Shown here in pieces: positions 1 through 8,387 of a DNA stretch of 64,000 nt. Source of the stretch: Mycobacterium sp. DL440. GTDB lineage: Bacteria > Actinomycetota > Actinomycetes > Mycobacteriales > Mycobacteriaceae. Position numbers and translations under genes: made by a program. Position 1 is the stretch's first letter, and each line of letters begins with the position of its first letter. The notes under the pieces were generated by a model. It was not told the origin of the DNA. It worked only from the letters and a program-made list of their open reading frames with translations, and searched no databases. Where the stretch lies: positions 6,030,473 through 6,094,472 of the forward strand of contig NZ_CP050191.1 of assembly GCF_011745145.1 (NCBI RefSeq), written 5' to 3'.

Positions 1-2
1 TC

Positions 3-554
3 GTCGATCTGCGGCTCAAGGGCATCAAGGAGCCCCGGGAGAGCGACATCTGGCTGCTCGGCGCGATCGGTCCGCGGATGGTGTACTCCACCAACCTCGA
101 TGCCGCTCGCCGCGCGTGCGACCGCCGGATGGTCACGTTCGCCCACACTGCTCCCGACTGCGCCGAGATCATGTGGAACGAGCAGAATTGGACGCTCGTC
201 AGCATGCCGGTCACGAGTACCCGTGCCCAGTGGGACGAGGGACTGCGCACTGTGCGTCAGTTCAACGACCTGCTGCGGGTACTGCCCCCGGTCCCGCAGA
301 ACGGCGTGGCACCGCAGTCCGGTCAGGGCAGCCAGGCTGCGCTGGCCCGTCGGGCAAGCTCGCCCAGCCGCCCGTTGGCGCCGACCCCGGCCGGGCGTCG
401 CGAGCTGCCTCCGGGCCGGGCCGATGCGGCACCCGGACGTGGTGATGTGGGCCGTTACACCCAGCCGCGCCAGGAGCCGGGCCGCCCGGATGCGATCCGT
501 CGCACCCCGCCGCCGGCCCGCAACGGGCGTCACGCACCGCACTACCAGCGCTAA
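3..554 (+). CDS. C-terminal part of an unidentified protein (5'-truncated by window edge)
   Basis: The reading frame is open from the first bases of the window and ends at a TAA near 552-554, leaving 183 residues. The first half looks globular (visible stretch WLLGAIGPRMVYSTNLDA, then a region rich in Trp, Arg and Asp). The last 80 or so residues are low-complexity Pro/Arg/Gly/Ala ending in NGRHAPHYQR, which suggests a disordered basic tail. I see no catalytic motif or membrane segment and do not recognise the family. The true start lies upstream of the window. The ATG at 78 is internal to the open frame and should not be taken as the start. The gene is followed by a codirectional SDR gene after about 35 nt. 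Confidence 0.6.
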   Translation, partial: VDLRLKGIKEPRESDIWLLGAIGPRMVYSTNLDAARRACDRRMVTFAHTAPDCAEIMWNEQNWTLVSMPVTSTRAQWDEGLRTVRQFNDLLRVLPPVPQNGVAPQSGQGSQAALARRASSPSRPLAPTPAGRRELPPGRADAAPGRGDVGRYTQPRQEPGRPDAIRRTPPPARNGRHAPHYQR

Positions 555-589
555 CCGGCGCAACCGAGCAGTTAAGTACCCTCTAGGTC

Positions 590-1366
590 GTGCCTCGTCC
601 CCTCGCGCTGATCACCGGACCGACCTCGGGGCTCGGCGCCGGATTCGCCCGCCGCTACGCGCGTAACGGTTATGACCTCGTCCTCGTGGCGCGCGACGCG
701 GCACGGTTGGAACAACTTGCCGCCGAACTGCACGACGAAGCCGGTGCAGACGTCGAAGTGCTGCCCGCGGACCTCGCGTCCGCCCCGGACCGGTCCAAGG
801 TCGCCGACCGGCTGCGCGACGGGGTGCAGGTGTTGGTGAACAACGCCGGATTCGGCACATCGGGTGAATTTTGGAATGCCGCCCTGGCGCAGTTACAGGC
901 CCAACTGGATGTCAACGTCACCGCGGTGATGGAACTGACCCATGCCGCGCTGCCGTCGATGATCGAGGCAGGCAGCGGCACCGTCATCAATGTGGCCAGC
1001 GTCGCCGGGCTGGTGCCCGGGCGCGGATCGACCTATTCGGCTTCCAAGGCCTGGGTCGTCTCGTTCACCGAGGGGTTGGCCAACGGGCTGGGTGGCACCG
1101 GGGTCGGGGTGCACGCGCTGTGCCCGGGATTCGTCCACACTGAGTTTCATGCCCGCGCGGGCATCGACATGGCAGGCACACCGTCGTTCCTGTGGCTGCA
1201 GGTCGAGGACGTGGTGCGCGAATGCCTGGCCGACGTGGCCGCAGGCAAGGTGGTCATCGTGCCGGGCCTGCAGTACAAGGTGCTCACCACCGGGGGCCGG
1301 ATGGCTCCACGAAACCTGGTGCGTGCCATGACAAAAGCAGTGGGAAAAGGTCGTGGGAGAACTTAG
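590..1366 (+). CDS. Short-chain dehydrogenase/reductase (SDR)
   Basis: This is a classical SDR of 258 residues, the usual length for the family. The N-terminal nucleotide-binding motif TGPTSGLG is at about residues 9-16. A D-L-A acidic segment follows beta-strand 3, NNAG is at about 88-91, and a Ser followed by YSASK (about 151-155) supplies the catalytic Tyr and Lys. The protein is soluble and expected to use NAD(P)H; the substrate cannot be read from sequence. The start is GTG at 590, which puts the Rossmann strand (PLALITG) at the N-terminus as expected. It sits 12 nt upstream of the lipoprotein gene in the same direction. Confidence 0.9.
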   Translation: MPRPLALITGPTSGLGAGFARRYARNGYDLVLVARDAARLEQLAAELHDEAGADVEVLPADLASAPDRSKVADRLRDGVQVLVNNAGFGTSGEFWNAALAQLQAQLDVNVTAVMELTHAALPSMIEAGSGTVINVASVAGLVPGRGSTYSASKAWVVSFTEGLANGLGGTGVGVHALCPGFVHTEFHARAGIDMAGTPSFLWLQVEDVVRECLADVAAGKVVIVPGLQYKVLTTGGRMAPRNLVRAMTKAVGKGRGRT

Positions 1367-1378
1367 AACAGAACTGAC

Positions 1379-2275
1379 GTGGCAGTGCGGGCGCTGATCG
1401 CGGCGGTGATGGCGGTACTTCTCGTCGTTACCGCGGGCTGCACGTCCGATCAGCCGGAACGCACCTATGAAGCGTCGACCGCCGAGCTCGGCGAGTCGCT
1501 CGACATCCTCGGGTGGCATCTGAAGGTGTCGGATCTGCGGTTCGACTCCGAACATGTGCTGGTCGACGTCGAGGGCTCGGCCTCGGGCGATGCCCGTGCC
1601 AAACCCGAGGACATCCGGTTCGGTCTGTATGGCGCCCTGGCGCATCCGATCGAGGCCGACGCACTCCATGGCTGCGACGGGATGGACAACCTGGGCGTCC
1701 GGCCGTTATCGGCGCCGTCGCCTGACAAGCTCAGCGGCACAGTCTGTTTGGGGCCACAACGTGAGCAGAACCAGGTGCGCGGGATCTATGTGTACTCGCC
1801 GCGCGAGCGCATCCCGGGAACCACGGTGGCCTACCCGGCGGCCTTTCCGGTGGGGATGCTGCCCACCAGCGTCAACGACACCGGTGTCACCGTCAAGACC
1901 TCCAGCGTCGATGCATTCAGTGCCGACGGCGGTCAGTTGGCACCGACGGCGATCGGTGACCCCACGGCCTTCGCCGGCAAGGGGTACATGCTGCTGGGGC
2001 TCGAAATCGACGGTGCAGCAAAGCGTTACGGAGAAGACGCGGCGGCCCGCGGCGGTCCGCTGATGGTGGTGGCCGGCCCGACGCTGCCGCCGCCGGGGCT
2101 CAGCCATCTCTGCTCGGTGTACGGCTCGTCGGTGCTGCTCCTGCCGGAGGCTTCGCGTCAGGCGGTCAACGTCCGGGCGTCGCTCTGCACGCAGGGAGAG
2201 ATGAATGCCGCGCTGCTGTATGCGTCAGTGTCGGTGATCGGCACCCACGCCGCGCTGTGGACCACCGGTGGCTGA
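1379..2275 (+). CDS. Conserved mycobacterial lipoprotein (Rv0383c-like)
   Basis: The 298-residue product starts at GTG and has a short basic n-region (MAVR), a hydrophobic stretch and a lipobox VTAGC. It should therefore be exported and lipidated on Cys21, then anchored on the outer face of the plasma membrane. The mature part is beta-rich with several Cys residues and no enzyme motif. By position (next to a SpoU-type methylase) and length it matches the secreted protein called Rv0383c in M. tuberculosis; that link is from remembered gene order, not an alignment. Its stop overlaps the start of the next gene by 8 nt, so the two are probably cotranscribed. Confidence 0.75.
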   Translation: MAVRALIAAVMAVLLVVTAGCTSDQPERTYEASTAELGESLDILGWHLKVSDLRFDSEHVLVDVEGSASGDARAKPEDIRFGLYGALAHPIEADALHGCDGMDNLGVRPLSAPSPDKLSGTVCLGPQREQNQVRGIYVYSPRERIPGTTVAYPAAFPVGMLPTSVNDTGVTVKTSSVDAFSADGGQLAPTAIGDPTAFAGKGYMLLGLEIDGAAKRYGEDAAARGGPLMVVAGPTLPPPGLSHLCSVYGSSVLLLPEASRQAVNVRASLCTQGEMNAALLYASVSVIGTHAALWTTGG

Positions 2276-2915
2276 GAGCGTCGGCCCGACGGAGTGGGGC
2301 GAGGCCCCGGGTGTGGGCCCGTGGGAAGGGCCGCTACCTGTCGGGGACGCGCGCTACGACCCAGAGCTGCTGCGCGACGGCGACACCCGCAATGTCGTTG
2401 ACGCCTACCGGTATTGGACCCGGGCGGCAATCATCGCCGACATCGACCGGCGGCGACACCGGCTGCACATCGCGATCGAGAATTTCGGCAACGACGCCAA
2501 CATCGGAGCGGTGGTGCGCACCGCCAATGCCTTCGCCGTCGACACTGTGCACATCGTCGGGCGGCGCCGGTGGAACCGGCGTGGCGCCATGGTCACCGAC
2601 CGCTACCAGCGGCTCTGCCACCATGACACCACCGCTGAATTGCTGTCTTTCGCCGCCGACACCGGGTTGACCGTCGTCGCGGTGGACAACGTGCCCGGCG
2701 CCGTGCGGCTGGAGCAGACCGAACTGCCCCGCGACTGCCTGCTGATCTTCGGTCAGGAAGGTCCGGGCATCACGCCGGAGGCGCAGGCCGGGGCGGCTGT
2801 CACGGTCTCCATCGCTCAGTTCGGCTCGACCCGCAGCATCAACGCCGGAGTCGCGGCGGGAATTGCCATGCACGCGTGGATCACTCGCCACGCGGATTTT
2901 TCGCAGGCCTGGTAG
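2268..2915 (+). CDS. TrmH/SpoU-family RNA 2'-O-methyltransferase (Rv0380c-like)
   Basis: The 215-residue protein carries the SPOUT methyltransferase pattern. It has an N-terminal segment with FGNDANIGAVVRTANAF (motif 1, N..N.G...R.A.AF), a central IFGQEGPGI (motif 2, FG.E..G) and a C-terminal FGSTRSINAGVAAGIAM (motif 3, S.N...A..I). These form the trefoil-knot SAM site and the dimer interface. It should methylate a ribose in tRNA or rRNA. The start is GTG at 2268, overlapping the upstream lipoprotein gene. The N-terminal 60 residues are Gly/Pro-rich and lie outside the core domain. The RNA target is unknown. Confidence 0.88.
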   Translation: MAESVGPTEWGEAPGVGPWEGPLPVGDARYDPELLRDGDTRNVVDAYRYWTRAAIIADIDRRRHRLHIAIENFGNDANIGAVVRTANAFAVDTVHIVGRRRWNRRGAMVTDRYQRLCHHDTTAELLSFAADTGLTVVAVDNVPGAVRLEQTELPRDCLLIFGQEGPGITPEAQAGAAVTVSIAQFGSTRSINAGVAAGIAMHAWITRHADFSQAW

Positions 2916-2986
2916 CTCAGAAGGGCGCGCGGAAAACTGTCCGACATGCCGCCAATTCGGCGGCCCGGTAAGGCAGGATCGTCGAT

Positions 2987-4087
2987 ATGGATCAGCTATG
3001 GGCTAACCGCGCGGCCAGTGCCGAAGCCGCGATCACCCAGCGACACCTGACGAAACTGTGGGGGCTGCCGGGCACCCAACTCGGTGTGGTGGCCTGGCCG
3101 TCGACCAAGAAATACCGCAAGTTCGGAACCTGGCACTACTGGTGGCAGGCGCATCTGCTGGACACGCTGGTCGACGCGCAGGTGCGTGATCCGCAGCCTG
3201 AGCGCAAGACCCGGATCGAGCAGCAGATCCGTGGACACTGGCTGCGCAACAACCTGTCCTGGACCAACAACTACTACGACGACATGGCCTGGCTGGCGCT
3301 GTCCCTCGAGCGGGCCGGGCGCCTGGTCGGGGTGGAAAAAGCCCATGCGCTCAGAAAGCTGTGCACGCAGTTCGTCGACGCCTGGGTACCAGAGGACGGC
3401 GGCGGTATCCCGTGGCGCAAACAAGACCAGTTCTTCAACGCGCCGGCCAATGGTCCGGCCGGGATCTTTCTGGCCCGCTATGACGACCGGCTGCGTCGGG
3501 CCCAACAGATGGCCGACTGGATCGACGACACCCTGATCGACCCCGAAACCCACCTGGTGTTCGACGGCATCAAGGCCGGCTCGATGGTGCGGGCCCAGTA
3601 CACCTACTGCCAGGGCGTGGTGCTCGGGCTCGAGGTCGAACTCGCGGTGCGGACCGGCGACGTCCGGCATGCCGAACGGGTCCGCCGCCTGGTGACCGCG
3701 GTGGACAAGGAGATGGCACCCGACGGCGTCATCAAGGGCGCCGGGGGTGGTGACGGTGGGTTGTTCAACAGCGTCCTGGCGCGGTACCTAGCGCTGGTGG
3801 CCACCATGTTGCCGGGCGACAGCCCGCAAGATGAGGCCGCGCGTGAGACGGCCCGCTCGATCGTGCTCAAGTCGGCCGAGTCGGCGTGGAGTAACCGCCA
3901 GACCGTGGACGGGTTGCCGTTGTTCGCTGCGTTCTGGGACCGGACCGCTGAGGTACCCGTTGCCGAAGGAAAGCAAGCTGAGTTCGTCGACGGTGCGGTC
4001 AACGCATCGGCGATCCCCGAACGTGACCTGTCGGTCCAGGTGTCGGGGTGGATGCTGATGGAGGCCGCACATACCTTGGCCGGGTAA
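2987..4087 (+). CDS. Glycoside hydrolase family 76-like protein (Rv0365c-like)
   Basis: The product is 366 residues with no signal peptide visible. The stretch NNYYDDMAWLALSLERA (about 96-112) has the Asp-Asp pair in a Y-D-D-M-A-W context that is characteristic of GH76, the (alpha/alpha)6-barrel endo-alpha-1,6-mannanases. Further aromatic-rich repeats (TWxNNYYDD, YTYCQG, GGGDGGLFN) are also typical. In mycobacteria a homologue sits near dedA/fba. A role in mannan or lipomannan metabolism is inference, because mycobacterial members lack an export signal. The start is ATG at 2987, 71 nt after the preceding gene. Confidence 0.75.
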   Translation: MDQLWANRAASAEAAITQRHLTKLWGLPGTQLGVVAWPSTKKYRKFGTWHYWWQAHLLDTLVDAQVRDPQPERKTRIEQQIRGHWLRNNLSWTNNYYDDMAWLALSLERAGRLVGVEKAHALRKLCTQFVDAWVPEDGGGIPWRKQDQFFNAPANGPAGIFLARYDDRLRRAQQMADWIDDTLIDPETHLVFDGIKAGSMVRAQYTYCQGVVLGLEVELAVRTGDVRHAERVRRLVTAVDKEMAPDGVIKGAGGGDGGLFNSVLARYLALVATMLPGDSPQDEAARETARSIVLKSAESAWSNRQTVDGLPLFAAFWDRTAEVPVAEGKQAEFVDGAVNASAIPERDLSVQVSGWMLMEAAHTLAG

Positions 4088-4122
4088 TCGCGGCCGGCAG
4101 GACCTGCCTACCAAATAGAAAA

Positions 4123-4135
4123 ATGGTCGGACCAT
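4123..4135. promoter_or_regulatory. Palindromic operator candidate for the adjacent GntR regulator
   Basis: ATGGTCGGACCAT is a perfect inverted repeat (6-bp arms around one base). Its core TGGTCGGACCA fits the FadR-subfamily GntR consensus TnGTnnnACnA. It lies 44 nt before the GntR start codon, so autoregulation is likely (inference). Confidence 0.55.
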
Positions 4136-4179
4136 AATGGGTGTGTAGATGTCTGACGAATTTGTGAAGTAGGTCGTGA

Positions 4180-4863
4180 ATGGAAAGGGTCGCTCGGACC
4201 TCGTTGGTCGATGTCGTCGTCGCCGGGTTGCGGGACGAGATCAGAAACGGTAGCTGGCCGGTTGGTGCGAAGATCCCCACCGAGGCGAAACTCGTTGAGG
4301 CACTTGGAGTCAGCCGTCCTTCGGTTCGTGAGGCGGTGCGTTCACTCGTCCAGTCCGGCCTGCTGGAGGCGCGGCAGGGCGACGGGACCTACGTGGTCGC
4401 AGACGACGAGACGACGGTTGCGCTGCGGCGGGTGATCGGCGCAGCGGACCTGGTCGAGGCGCAGCTGGTGCGTCACACGCTTGAGGTGCTGGCGGCGCGT
4501 GAGGCCGCGGCCCACCGCTCGGCCGCGGATATCGAGGCCTTGCGCGCCGCAGTTGCCGGGCGCCGAAGCGCCAAAGCCAAGGCCGATCTGGACGCGTTCA
4601 TCGATCACGATGTTGCCTTCCACGTCACGGTGGCCCGCGCGTCACACAACTCGCTGCTGTGCGAGTTCATCAAGTCCTTCGAGACTGTGATGCGTGATGT
4701 CGATCATGCCGCGATGTGCATGCGGATCCCCGATGATCCGCACCGGGAGTTCCACAACGATCTGTACAACGCCATTCAGCGGGGTGACCAGGCTGCCGCG
4801 ACGCGTGCCGCGGTCCACGGGCTCGATGTCCACGAGCGTCACCTGTACGCCATAGGTAACTGA
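4180..4863 (+). CDS. GntR-family transcriptional regulator, FadR subfamily (FCD domain)
   Basis: The 227-residue protein has an N-terminal winged helix (about residues 8-75). It includes the GntR signature IPTEAKLVEALGVSRPSVREA and the wing GLLEARQGDGTYV. The C-terminal all-helical FCD effector domain follows (about 90-220), with the metal/ligand-binding pattern D..FH..+...H (DVAFHVTVARASHN) and later His residues. FCD regulators usually sense organic acids. There is no obvious metabolic partner: the next gene is convergent and the upstream GH76-like gene ends 92 nt earlier. The palindrome at 4123-4135 suggests self-control. A strong hairpin follows the stop codon. Confidence 0.9.
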   Translation: MERVARTSLVDVVVAGLRDEIRNGSWPVGAKIPTEAKLVEALGVSRPSVREAVRSLVQSGLLEARQGDGTYVVADDETTVALRRVIGAADLVEAQLVRHTLEVLAAREAAAHRSAADIEALRAAVAGRRSAKAKADLDAFIDHDVAFHVTVARASHNSLLCEFIKSFETVMRDVDHAAMCMRIPDDPHREFHNDLYNAIQRGDQAAATRAAVHGLDVHERHLYAIGN

Positions 4864-4875
4864 GGAAAAAGCAAA

Positions 4876-4905
4876 GGTCTCCTGCCGGTGGACCGGCAGG
4901 AGACC
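4876..4905. terminator. Strong bidirectional terminator hairpin
   Basis: GGTCTCCTGCCGGT and ACCGGCAGGAGACC form a perfect 14-bp stem with a 2-nt centre, located between the convergent GntR gene and the small secreted-protein gene. On the minus strand the stem is followed by TTTGCTTTTT, a good U-tract. On the plus strand there is no U-tract. Confidence 0.85.
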
Positions 4906-4920
4906 TCTCACGGACTGCGA

Positions 4921-5145
4921 TTACTTGCTGTCCGACTTGCTCTTGGTGCCGGCGCTCGCGTCACTCGACGATGCGCTGGAGCCGCTCGACGTGCCTGCTC
5001 CCGCGGCAGACGAGATGTTGTGAATATCGAGGTGGGGCGCGGAAGGCGGCACCGCCAACGGTGACAGCGCGATCGCGCTCGCCCCCACCAGCGCGATGCC
5101 GGTCGGCGCGAGCTTCTTCGCGCGAACACTGTGTAAATCGTTCAT
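4921..5145 (-). CDS. Small exported Ser/Ala-rich protein
   Basis: This is a 74-residue ORF. Basic residues near the N-terminus (SVRAKK) are followed by a hydrophobic stretch (GIALVGASAIALSPLAV), giving a signal-peptide-like start. After PPSAPHLDIHN comes a low-complexity Ser/Gly/Ala/Thr tail ending TKSKSDSK. The N-terminal pattern AGIALVGASAIA-x-P recurs at the start of larger secreted mycobacterial proteins. This could be a short member or a truncated relic. It has its own terminator downstream and a long AT-richer region upstream, so it looks like a real single-gene unit. The function is unknown. Confidence 0.7.
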   Translation of the reverse strand: MNDLHSVRAKKLAPTGIALVGASAIALSPLAVPPSAPHLDIHNISSAAGAGTSSGSSASSSDASAGTKSKSDSK

Positions 5146-5558
5146 TCTTCGTGTCCTTGTTATGGGCCATATGGGCCGTGCCTGGTGTGAGCGTCATCAC
5201 CGTAATTGGGTGATTTTCAGAACTCCAAAACAATAGTTATGGAACTGGAATTCAAGGCGTAGTAGAAATAGCTGGAAATACTCACCGGGTTCTCAGGAGT
5301 TCCCCAGGATTGGCTACCATGGTGCTGAAACGGTCGTCGATGACCACCCGAACGCGCTGGTCGGATATTTAGCTACGCCTGTAGTCAGATATCATCAAAT
5401 CATCTGACAGCAGATGATCCCATGGTCAGGCGATTGATTATTTGAGCGGCGAAAAGGCCCCATTTGCGGTGGCTGTTCGATTCTTCTTTTTTGCGCGTAA
5501 GTCAAGCGTGTCCGTACCAAAACTGAGCGCGCGCACAGCGAAGGCTAGGTTAGGCATC
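5146..5558. promoter_or_regulatory. 413-nt divergent intergenic region, AT-richer than surroundings
   Basis: This is the space between the leftward small secreted-protein gene and the rightward xdhC-like gene. It is visibly less GC-rich than its neighbours and has no convincing coding frame; the frame upstream of the XdhC start is open but encodes atypical sequence. It holds a perfect 8-bp inverted repeat at 5399-5418, described separately. The promoters of both genes must lie here. Confidence 0.6.
5399..5418. repeat. Inverted repeat ATCATCTG-N4-CAGATGAT
   Basis: This is a perfect dyad with 8-bp arms and a 4-nt centre, about 140 nt before the xdhC-like start. It resembles a transcription-factor operator more than a terminator, because it has no U-tract and sits mid-way in a divergent promoter region. 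The binding protein is unknown. Confidence 0.5.
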
Positions 5559-6725
5559 GTGAGAGACGTGCTCGCCGACGCACTGTCGGTCTGGCGTGCC
5601 GGTGGCACCGCGGGCCTGGCGACGGTGGTGCGCACATTCCGTTCCGCACCGCGGCCGGCCGGCGCCGCGATGATGGTGGCCCCCGACGGCACCGTGACCG
5701 GGTCGGTATCCGGAGGCTGCGTCGAAGGAGCGGTGTACGAACTGGCCGGCGAGGTGGTCGCCGAGGGCACGCCGGCGCTGCAGCGTTACGGAGTCAGTGA
5801 CGACGACGCCTTCGCCGTGGGGCTGACCTGTGGCGGCGTCCTCGACGTGTTCGTCGAGCCCGTGTCGAAGCGGACGTTCCCCGAACTGGAAGCTCTGGTC
5901 GATGACATCGAAGGGCACCGGCCTGCCGCGACGGCCACCGTGATCGCCCACCCTGACCCCGACTGGGTGGGCCGGCGACTGGTCATCCGCACCGACGAGG
6001 TAACCGGCACACTCGGTTCGACCCGCGCCGACAGTGCGGTCACCGATGATGCCAGCGGTCTGCTCGACACCGGCCGCAGCGCGGTGCTGACATTCGGACC
6101 CGACGGTGAGCGCCGCGGCGAGGGCATGGAGGTGTTCGTCGCGAGCTTCGCGCCACCCCCGCGGATGCTGGTGTTCGGAGCCATCGACTTCGCGGCCGCC
6201 GTCGCCCGCCAGGGCTCACTGCTCGGCTATCGCGTCACGGTGTGCGACGCGCGTCCGGTCTTCGCCACCGCGGCTCGCTTCCCAACCGCTGACGAGGTCG
6301 TCGTCGACTGGCCCAACCGGTACCTGGCCGCACAAGCTGCCGCCGGCGCGATCGACGGCCGCACGGTCATCTGCCTGCTCACCCATGATCCGAAGTTCGA
6401 CGTACCACTGCTCGAGGTGGCGCTGCGGCTACCCGAGATCGGCTACATCGGTGCAATGGGTTCGCGGCGCACCCACGATGACCGGATGGCCCGGTTACGC
6501 GAGGCCGGCCTGACCGACGACGAACTCACGAGGCTGTCCAGCCCCGTCGGATTGGACCTTGGCGCCAGGACGCCCGAAGAGACCGCGGTGTCGATCGCGG
6601 CCGAGATCATCGCCCAACGCTGGGGCGGCACCGGCACGCCGCTGAACGGCACCGACGGCCGCATCCATCACGAACACAGCCATCACGAACACAAAAAACC
6701 GAGCGAATTGAGGAGCGGACAGTGA
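5559..6725 (+). CDS. XdhC/CoxI-family molybdenum-cofactor maturation protein
   Basis: The 388-residue protein belongs to the XdhC/CoxI family, which inserts or sulfurates the molybdenum cofactor in xanthine dehydrogenase and CO dehydrogenase enzymes. Its N-terminal XdhC domain contains GSVSGGCVEGAVYE and LTCGG, with the conserved Cys residues. A Rossmann-like XdhC_C domain follows (MLVFGAIDFAAAVA, then CLLTHDPKFD, then YIGAMGSRRTHDDR). The C-terminus is His-rich (HHEHSHHEHKK), possibly metal-binding. I chose GTG at 5559 because the conserved domain begins there; residues encoded upstream are not family-like. The stop overlaps the next start (GTGA). No molybdenum hydroxylase gene is present in the window. 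Confidence 0.88.
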   Translation: MRDVLADALSVWRAGGTAGLATVVRTFRSAPRPAGAAMMVAPDGTVTGSVSGGCVEGAVYELAGEVVAEGTPALQRYGVSDDDAFAVGLTCGGVLDVFVEPVSKRTFPELEALVDDIEGHRPAATATVIAHPDPDWVGRRLVIRTDEVTGTLGSTRADSAVTDDASGLLDTGRSAVLTFGPDGERRGEGMEVFVASFAPPPRMLVFGAIDFAAAVARQGSLLGYRVTVCDARPVFATAARFPTADEVVVDWPNRYLAAQAAAGAIDGRTVICLLTHDPKFDVPLLEVALRLPEIGYIGAMGSRRTHDDRMARLREAGLTDDELTRLSSPVGLDLGARTPEETAVSIAAEIIAQRWGGTGTPLNGTDGRIHHEHSHHEHKKPSELRSGQ

Positions 6726-7621
6726 CCCGAGCCAGGATCGATTTCCCCAGCCGGATCGGCGTGTGGTGGGCCAGTGACACCTGGGCCATGCCCGAGGCGC
6801 AGCAGGTCGCGCGGGAGATCGAAGCCCTCGGCTTCGGCTCGTTGTTCCTCCCCGAGGTGGTCGGCAAGGAGGCGCTCACCCAGTCGGCAGCGTTCCTCGC
6901 CGCCACCGAGCGTCTGGTGGTGGGTACCGGTATCGCCAACATTCACGTGCGGTTGCCGTCGGCCGCTGAATCGGGGGCACGCACCCTCACGGCGCTCTAC
7001 CCGGGCCGGTTCGTGCTCGGGTTGGGTGTCAGCCATGGACCTCTTGTCGAGCATGGACTGGGTGGCACCTACGCCAAGCCGCTGGCCACCATGCGCACCT
7101 ACCTCGAGCGGATGGCCGCGGTTCCCGAGCAGATCGAACCCGGCGTCGGACGTCCGCCCCGATTGCTGGCTGCACTGGGCCCGAAGATGATCGAGCTGTC
7201 CGGCACGCACGCGGACGGTGCACACCCCTACCTGGTGACGGCCGATCACACCGCGACCACCCGCAAGATCCTGGGGCCGGACCGCTGGGTGGTGTCCGAG
7301 CAGGCTGTCGCCATCGGCGGTGACGATGCCGACCAACTGGCGCGTGCGCACCACCATCTCGAGGTCTACAGCGGGTTGCCCAACTACCGGAACTCATGGC
7401 TACGGCAGGGTTTCGACGACACCGACCTGGTTCGCGGCGGATCAGACCGGCTGGCGCGCGGCCTCGTCGGCATGGGTTCGACCGACCAGGCGGCCGCGGC
7501 GGTCACCGCGCACCTGGATGCCGGGGCCGACCACGTTGTGGTGCAGGCACTGGGAGAGAACCCGACAGCCGATCCGCGCCCGGCGTTGCGCGAGCTCGCG
7601 GCCGCACTCGGTCTCGGCTAG
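6722..7621 (+). CDS. LLM-class F420-dependent oxidoreductase
   Basis: The 299-residue protein has the luciferase-like TIM-barrel signatures: an early VGTGIANIHVR strand, PGRFVLGLGVSHGP after strand 4, and the C-terminal H..V..LG. In mycobacteria this branch normally uses F420. It is translationally coupled to the XdhC gene by a GTGA overlap. Its TAG stop shares a CTAG tetranucleotide with the stop of the convergent dedA gene. The substrate is unknown. Confidence 0.85.
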   Translation: MTRARIDFPSRIGVWWASDTWAMPEAQQVAREIEALGFGSLFLPEVVGKEALTQSAAFLAATERLVVGTGIANIHVRLPSAAESGARTLTALYPGRFVLGLGVSHGPLVEHGLGGTYAKPLATMRTYLERMAAVPEQIEPGVGRPPRLLAALGPKMIELSGTHADGAHPYLVTADHTATTRKILGPDRWVVSEQAVAIGGDDADQLARAHHHLEVYSGLPNYRNSWLRQGFDDTDLVRGGSDRLARGLVGMGSTDQAAAAVTAHLDAGADHVVVQALGENPTADPRPALRELAAALGLG

Positions 7622-8313
7622 GCCTGCGGAGCGTCGGCTTTCTTGGCGGCGCTGCGACGCTTGAGCCACTCGTAGAACATCGGAGCGACGGAGGCGACGA
7701 CGATCAGGATGAAGATCGGCTCGAGCAGATTCTGGATGATCTCGAACTGACCCAGCCAGTAGCCCAGGAGCACGAGGCCGACGCCCCACACCACCGCTCC
7801 CAGGACGTTGAACGTCGTGAACACCGAATAGCGCATCTTCGCGGCGCCGGCGACGAGCGGTGCCAGCGTCCGCACGATCGGCACGAACCGGGCGATGACG
7901 ATCGCGAACGGGCCGCGCTGCTCGAAGAATGCGTGGGCCTCGTCGAGGTACTTCTGCTTCAGGACCCGGGCGTCGGGTTTGAACATCTCGACACCGATGA
8001 ACCGACCGATGAGGTAGCCGACCTGTCCGCCGAGGATCGCCGCGACGGGGATGAACACCAGTAGCTGCCAGAGTTCGAAGTTGGCGTCCACCGAGGTTCC
8101 CTGGGCGGCGGTGCCCGCCGCGAGCATGCCCGCGACGAACAGCAACGAGTCGCCCGGCAGGACGGGGAACAGCACGCCTGACTCGACGAACACGACGACG
8201 AGAATGCCCACCAGGGCCCAGGTGCCGAAGGATCCGATGAGGTGCAGTGGATCCATGAAATCCGGCATGAGCGCCAGATTGGTCGTAGCCTCAGGGAGGG
8301 CGGTGTCGATCAC
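7618..8313 (-). CDS. DedA/SNARE-associated family membrane protein (Rv0364-like)
   Basis: The roughly 231-residue protein has about five hydrophobic segments and the DedA hallmarks: FVESGVLFPVLPGDSLLF near the N-terminus, then RFVPIVRTLAPLVAGAAKM (the F.R..P..R...P..AG motif). DedA proteins are plasma-membrane transporters, several of them flipping polyprenyl phosphates or phospholipids, and affect membrane homeostasis and drug resistance. The frame is open to 8454, but the family sequence begins near MDPLHLIGSFGTW. GTG at 8313 or ATG at 8268 are the plausible starts. It is divergent from fba, as in M. tuberculosis. Confidence 0.85.
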   Translation of the reverse strand: MIDTALPEATTNLALMPDFMDPLHLIGSFGTWALVGILVVVFVESGVLFPVLPGDSLLFVAGMLAAGTAAQGTSVDANFELWQLLVFIPVAAILGGQVGYLIGRFIGVEMFKPDARVLKQKYLDEAHAFFEQRGPFAIVIARFVPIVRTLAPLVAGAAKMRYSVFTTFNVLGAVVWGVGLVLLGYWLGQFEIIQNLLEPIFILIVVASVAPMFYEWLKRRSAAKKADAPQA

Positions 8314-8387
8314 GACTCCCAAGGGTACCTGGGCCTCACCAGCGGTCTTCACCTGCGATGACTCACGTCGAGATGGAAGGACATGCC

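Noticed and set aside
262..537. Long open frame on the minus strand opposite the first partial gene
   Set aside because: It is an antisense shadow of a GC-rich coding region: Arg/Pro/Gly-rich composition, no SD, and the plus-strand frame continues from the window edge.
893..1669. 258-codon minus-strand ORF across the SDR and lipoprotein genes
   Set aside because: It lies antisense to two well-supported genes with domain motifs, and its His/Arg/Gln-rich product has no recognisable fold.
7396..8064. 222-codon plus-strand ORF spanning the LLM oxidoreductase end and dedA
   Set aside because: It is out of frame with the LLM gene, then antisense to dedA; the product is charged low-complexity sequence typical of shadow frames.
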